NCBI GenBank assembly: GCA_016714745.1
Contig: JADKCG010000029.1
Location: 1 to 24,629 of the forward strand
Length of the DNA stretch: 24,629 nt
DNA from: Elusimicrobiota bacterium
Lineage (GTDB): Bacteria > Elusimicrobiota > Elusimicrobia > FEN-1173
Reading direction: 5' to 3'
Below, piece after piece: positions 22,216-24,629 of this stretch. Position numbers and translations under genes: made by a program. Below the pieces are notes generated by a model. It saw nothing but the letters and a program-made list of their open reading frames with translations, was not told the DNA's origin and made no database searches. Within the stretch, counting starts at the first letter, position 1. Every line of letters begins with the position of its first letter.

Positions 22216-24629
22216 GCATCAAAACTGTTTGCCATCACGCTTGGGCGGGGACTCGATACGTCCAATCCGCTGGTTCCATTGACGTTGCTGGACTTGATCG
22301 CGAAATAATAGGTCGCCCCTGGCACCAGGCCCGTAACCCCCATCGTCTGCCCGGCTCCAGGGCTCCCTGGCGTCGGTTCTCCCGTCGCCGCGGTCGCTCC
22401 ATTAAATTCCCCGTCCGTCGTGATCGCCCCGCTTGTTCGGTAACGCACATCATACGCCGCCGATCCCCCCGAATTAATATTCAGCGGCGCCGTCCAGGTC
22501 AATAAGATTTGGCCGTTCGTTGTCACACTGCTCGCCACCAAGTCCGTCACAACCGACGGAACCGAACTGGCCACTAAGGTATAAAGGCTTCCCGTGGCGC
22601 TCCAGGCCGATTCTTTGAGGCCTGCGTCAATGGTTTTTACTCGGTAGTAATACGTTGTATTCGTGAACGGCAAATACCGCAGGCCCACCCCCTGGTTGCT
22701 ATTGCCGTCATAGATCTGCGGCGGTTTTAAGTAGTTTCCCATCCCCGGGGTTGACCATTGTCCCGCCACGATGGATTTTCCTGTGAAATCGCTCATTGTC
22801 GATATTTCCACCTGATAAGTTAAAACGTTGGCTGGAGTTGAGGGCGAACCGTTGTCCGCTCCGGGATTCCATTTAAATGTTGCCGTGGACGTCCCGGAAG
22901 CGTTGTAGGCCCAGGTGGAGGTCAATGTGCTGGGCGCCGAGGGCGCTGTGTTCGCCAACGGATTTAGATTTTTATAAACGCGCAACTGTCTGTTCCCATT
23001 AGTGCCGTTTGCCAATATATCCAAATCGCCGTCGTTGTCATAATCGCCCCAGGCCACTTCGCCCCCTTCCAACCCTCCATTCAGTCCATCCACCTCGATC
23101 TGCGTGGCGTCCATCGTGGCATTCCCGTTGTTTTTGTAAACCCGAAGTTGCTGGGCGCTCGATCGGACCCCTGAGGCCAAAATATCAAGGTCTCCGTCGC
23201 TATCTAAATCGCCCCAAGCGGCGGCGGCGTAATAGAGCCCATTATTAACCCCATCCACTTCAATTTGGCTTGCGTCAATGGTCCCGTTCCCATTGTTTTT
23301 GTAGATCCGAAGTTGAACGCTTCCCCCGTAGTACCCTATCGCAAGGATGTCCAAATCACCGTCGTTATCAAAGTTTCCCCAAACCGCTCGGCCATAGCTC
23401 AAACCGCCGGTGGCGCCATCCACTTCAATCTGAGAGGGGTTAAAACTTCCGTTTCCATTGTTCTTGTAGACGCGCAATATTCCCGAATCGCCAGAAAACA
23501 AAATGTCCAGGTCACCATCATTTTCAAAATCGCCCCAGGCTCCGCTACTGTAACTGGCACCCCCGCCATTTCCGTCCACCTCAATTTGGGCAGAATCAAT
23601 CGTTCCATTTCCATTGTTTTTGTAAACGCGCAGTTGGTTGCCACTACTTTCACCCGTGGCTAAAATGTCCAGATCACCGTCATTATCAAAATCACCCCAC
23701 TCCACTGTTCCACGGTAAAGGCCGCCATCTTCAGGATCAACATCAACCGCCGTTGGATCAAATGTGCCGTTTCCGTTGTTTTTATAAATGTAAAGGTCCT
23801 TCTGACCACCCGTGTCTCCAATCCCCACCACATCCAGATCGCCGTCGTTGTCGTAGTCGCCCCAGGTGACATCCCCTTCAATAAATCCAACCGCGCTCAC
23901 CGTGAGCTGGGTGGGGTCAAATGTCCCATTTCCATTATTTTTATAAACCCGCACCGCGTAATTCCCAGACACCAGAATATCGACATCTCCATCCGCGTCA
24001 TAATCCCCCCATCCAACTCCCCCGTAATACAACCCACCGTTCAATCCGTCCACCTCAATTTGGTTGGGGTCAAACCAATATCCACCCACGGCGGAGGTGG
24101 TGTTGGATATCCCCGACCAGTTATTTGATTCGTCTTGGCTCCACAACACAAAGTAATACGTCACACCACTTAACAGGCTTGTGATCGTGCGGCTTTGGGC
24201 GGAGCCGGGGACCTGGGTCGTCGTGGCGATCGTCACTGTGGTCGCGTTGGTCGGCGTGGAACTTGTGCTCCAGGTCACCGTGTAAGTCGCGTATTGGATC
24301 CGGAAATTGCCCGTGAGGTTGCCAGAACCGCCGTCGTCCCCGGCGGAGTTCCAGGTCAACGTCACTTCCTCCGGATTGCCACTCGTCGCCGCCAGGGTGC
24401 TGGTGGAAGGAACCACCAGATCCGCCACTGGAACCGCCGATGTTGTGTTCGAAATCGTCGACCAGTTGGGGACTTCGTCCCCTGTCCACAACACAAAGTA
24501 ATACGTAAACCCGCCAGTGAGGCCCGTCACCGTGCGGCTTTGTGCCGCACCGGGGACCACGTTCGTGGTTGATATTGTCACCGTGGTCGCGTTCGTGGGC
24601 GTCGTGCTCGTGCTCCAGCTCGCTGTGAA
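22080..24629 (-). CDS. Giant Fn3 / FG-GAP propeller protein B, upstream part (enters from right edge)
   Basis: The frame is open from the right edge (TASWSTSTTPTNATTVTIS); the Met at 24581 is internal. It encodes two Fn3-like modules, propeller 1 with seven blades (GVGWGDYDADGDVD to EGGEVAWGDYDNDGDLD), and two more Fn3-like modules (TFKWNPGADNGSPSTPAN; TYYFAIKSSNVNGTSGLDVS). It then starts propeller 2 (SFDATEIDVDGAGGG), where the frame is lost (LRAMWRGGDYD, ending ARVAYL). The N-terminus and signal peptide are outside the window. The stretch 22250-24240 is paralogous to 195-2200 of gene A, with the outer parts nearly identical. Confidence 0.85.
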   Translation of the reverse strand, partial: FTASWSTSTTPTNATTVTISTTNVVPGAAQSRTVTGLTGGFTYYFVLWTGDEVPNWSTISNTTSAVPVADLVVPSTSTLAATSGNPEEVTLTWNSAGDDGGSGNLTGNFRIQYATYTVTWSTSSTPTNATTVTIATTTQVPGSAQSRTITSLLSGVTYYFVLWSQDESNNWSGISNTTSAVGGYWFDPNQIEVDGLNGGLYYGGVGWGDYDADGDVDILVSGNYAVRVYKNNGNGTFDPTQLTVSAVGFIEGDVTWGDYDNDGDLDVVGIGDTGGQKDLYIYKNNGNGTFDPTAVDVDPEDGGLYRGTVEWGDFDNDGDLDILATGESSGNQLRVYKNNGNGTIDSAQIEVDGNGGGASYSSGAWGDFENDGDLDILFSGDSGILRVYKNNGNGSFNPSQIEVDGATGGLSYGRAVWGNFDNDGDLDILAIGYYGGSVQLRIYKNNGNGTIDASQIEVDGVNNGLYYAAAAWGDLDSDGDLDILASGVRSSAQQLRVYKNNGNATMDATQIEVDGLNGGLEGGEVAWGDYDNDGDLDILANGTNGNRQLRVYKNLNPLANTAPSAPSTLTSTWAYNASGTSTATFKWNPGADNGSPSTPANVLTYQVEISTMSDFTGKSIVAGQWSTPGMGNYLKPPQIYDGNSNQGVGLRYLPFTNTTYYYRVKTIDAGLKESAWSATGSLYTLVASSVPSVVTDLVASSVTTNGQILLTWTAPLNINSGGSAAYDVRYRTSGAITTDGEFNGATAATGEPTPGSPGAGQTMGVTGLVPGATYYFAIKSSNVNGTSGLDVSSPRPSVMANSFDATEIDVDGAGGGLRAMWRGGDYDNDGDLDILTSGYATSTARVAYL
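22968..24070 (-). repeat. Propeller 1 of gene B, seven FG-GAP/VCBS blades
   Basis: Seven blades in one uninterrupted frame, including variants ENDGDLD (blade 4), WGNFDNDGDLD (blade 5) and GDLDSDGDLD (blade 6). It is the intact counterpart of the frameshifted propeller at 906-2010 and shows what that array should encode. Confidence 0.8.

Overview
The window looks like bacterial DNA from a Gram-negative (two-membrane) organism. The reasons are Sec-type signal peptides on secreted proteins, the remnant of an outer-membrane-type protein ending in Phe, purine-rich ribosome binding sites, and two REP-associated tyrosine transposases (RAYTs). The giant Fn3/FG-GAP proteins resemble those I associate with Elusimicrobiota-type genomes, but that placement is a weak inference.

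Layout. Almost every real gene is on the minus strand. At the left, positions 1-7410 hold giant gene A, which has a signal peptide, Fn3-like modules and seven-bladed FG-GAP/VCBS propellers. It is intact from 7410 to about 2006, then frameshifted, and it runs off the left edge. At the right, 24629-15891 holds giant gene B of the same architecture. It enters from the right edge, is frameshifted between about 22200 and 21295 and again near 16210, and ends at 15891. Between them lies an accessory block of about 8.4 kb.

The central find is a complete diversity-generating retroelement (DGR) at 7491-11067. In transcription order it has a secreted formylglycine-generating-enzyme/C-type-lectin-fold target protein (11067-9649) whose last codons form the variable repeat VR (9658-9802). 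Next come a GC-rich hairpin (9617-9636), a reverse transcriptase with DGR-type motifs (9564-8410), an Avd-like accessory protein (8345-7872), and the template repeat TR (7491-7635). Over 145 aligned positions I count 14 differences at template adenines (14 of 28 adenines) and 9 at all other positions (9 of 117). That is the adenine-specific pattern of mutagenic retrohoming. The DGR is atypical in three ways: a large palindromic element supplies the end of avd, the TR sits in an open frame that looks like a target-gene tail, and TR and VR also differ at nine non-adenine sites.

The interval 11068-15812 is a mobile-element patchwork. It has nested palindromes (11254-11571 and 11716-11748) and the C-terminal remnant of an outer-membrane-type protein. 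RAYT gene 1 is bounded by 25-bp perfect inverted repeats (11925-13005). A HEAT-repeat gene fragment is cut by the same repeat on both sides. A truncated IS21 istA lies between two truncated copies of the RAYT1 end, and a second, different RAYT (15812-14817) follows.

Working model (inference): this is a cell-surface or secreted-protein locus. Giant propeller proteins flank a DGR that diversifies a secreted lectin-fold binding protein, and RAYT/IS activity has remodelled the space between.
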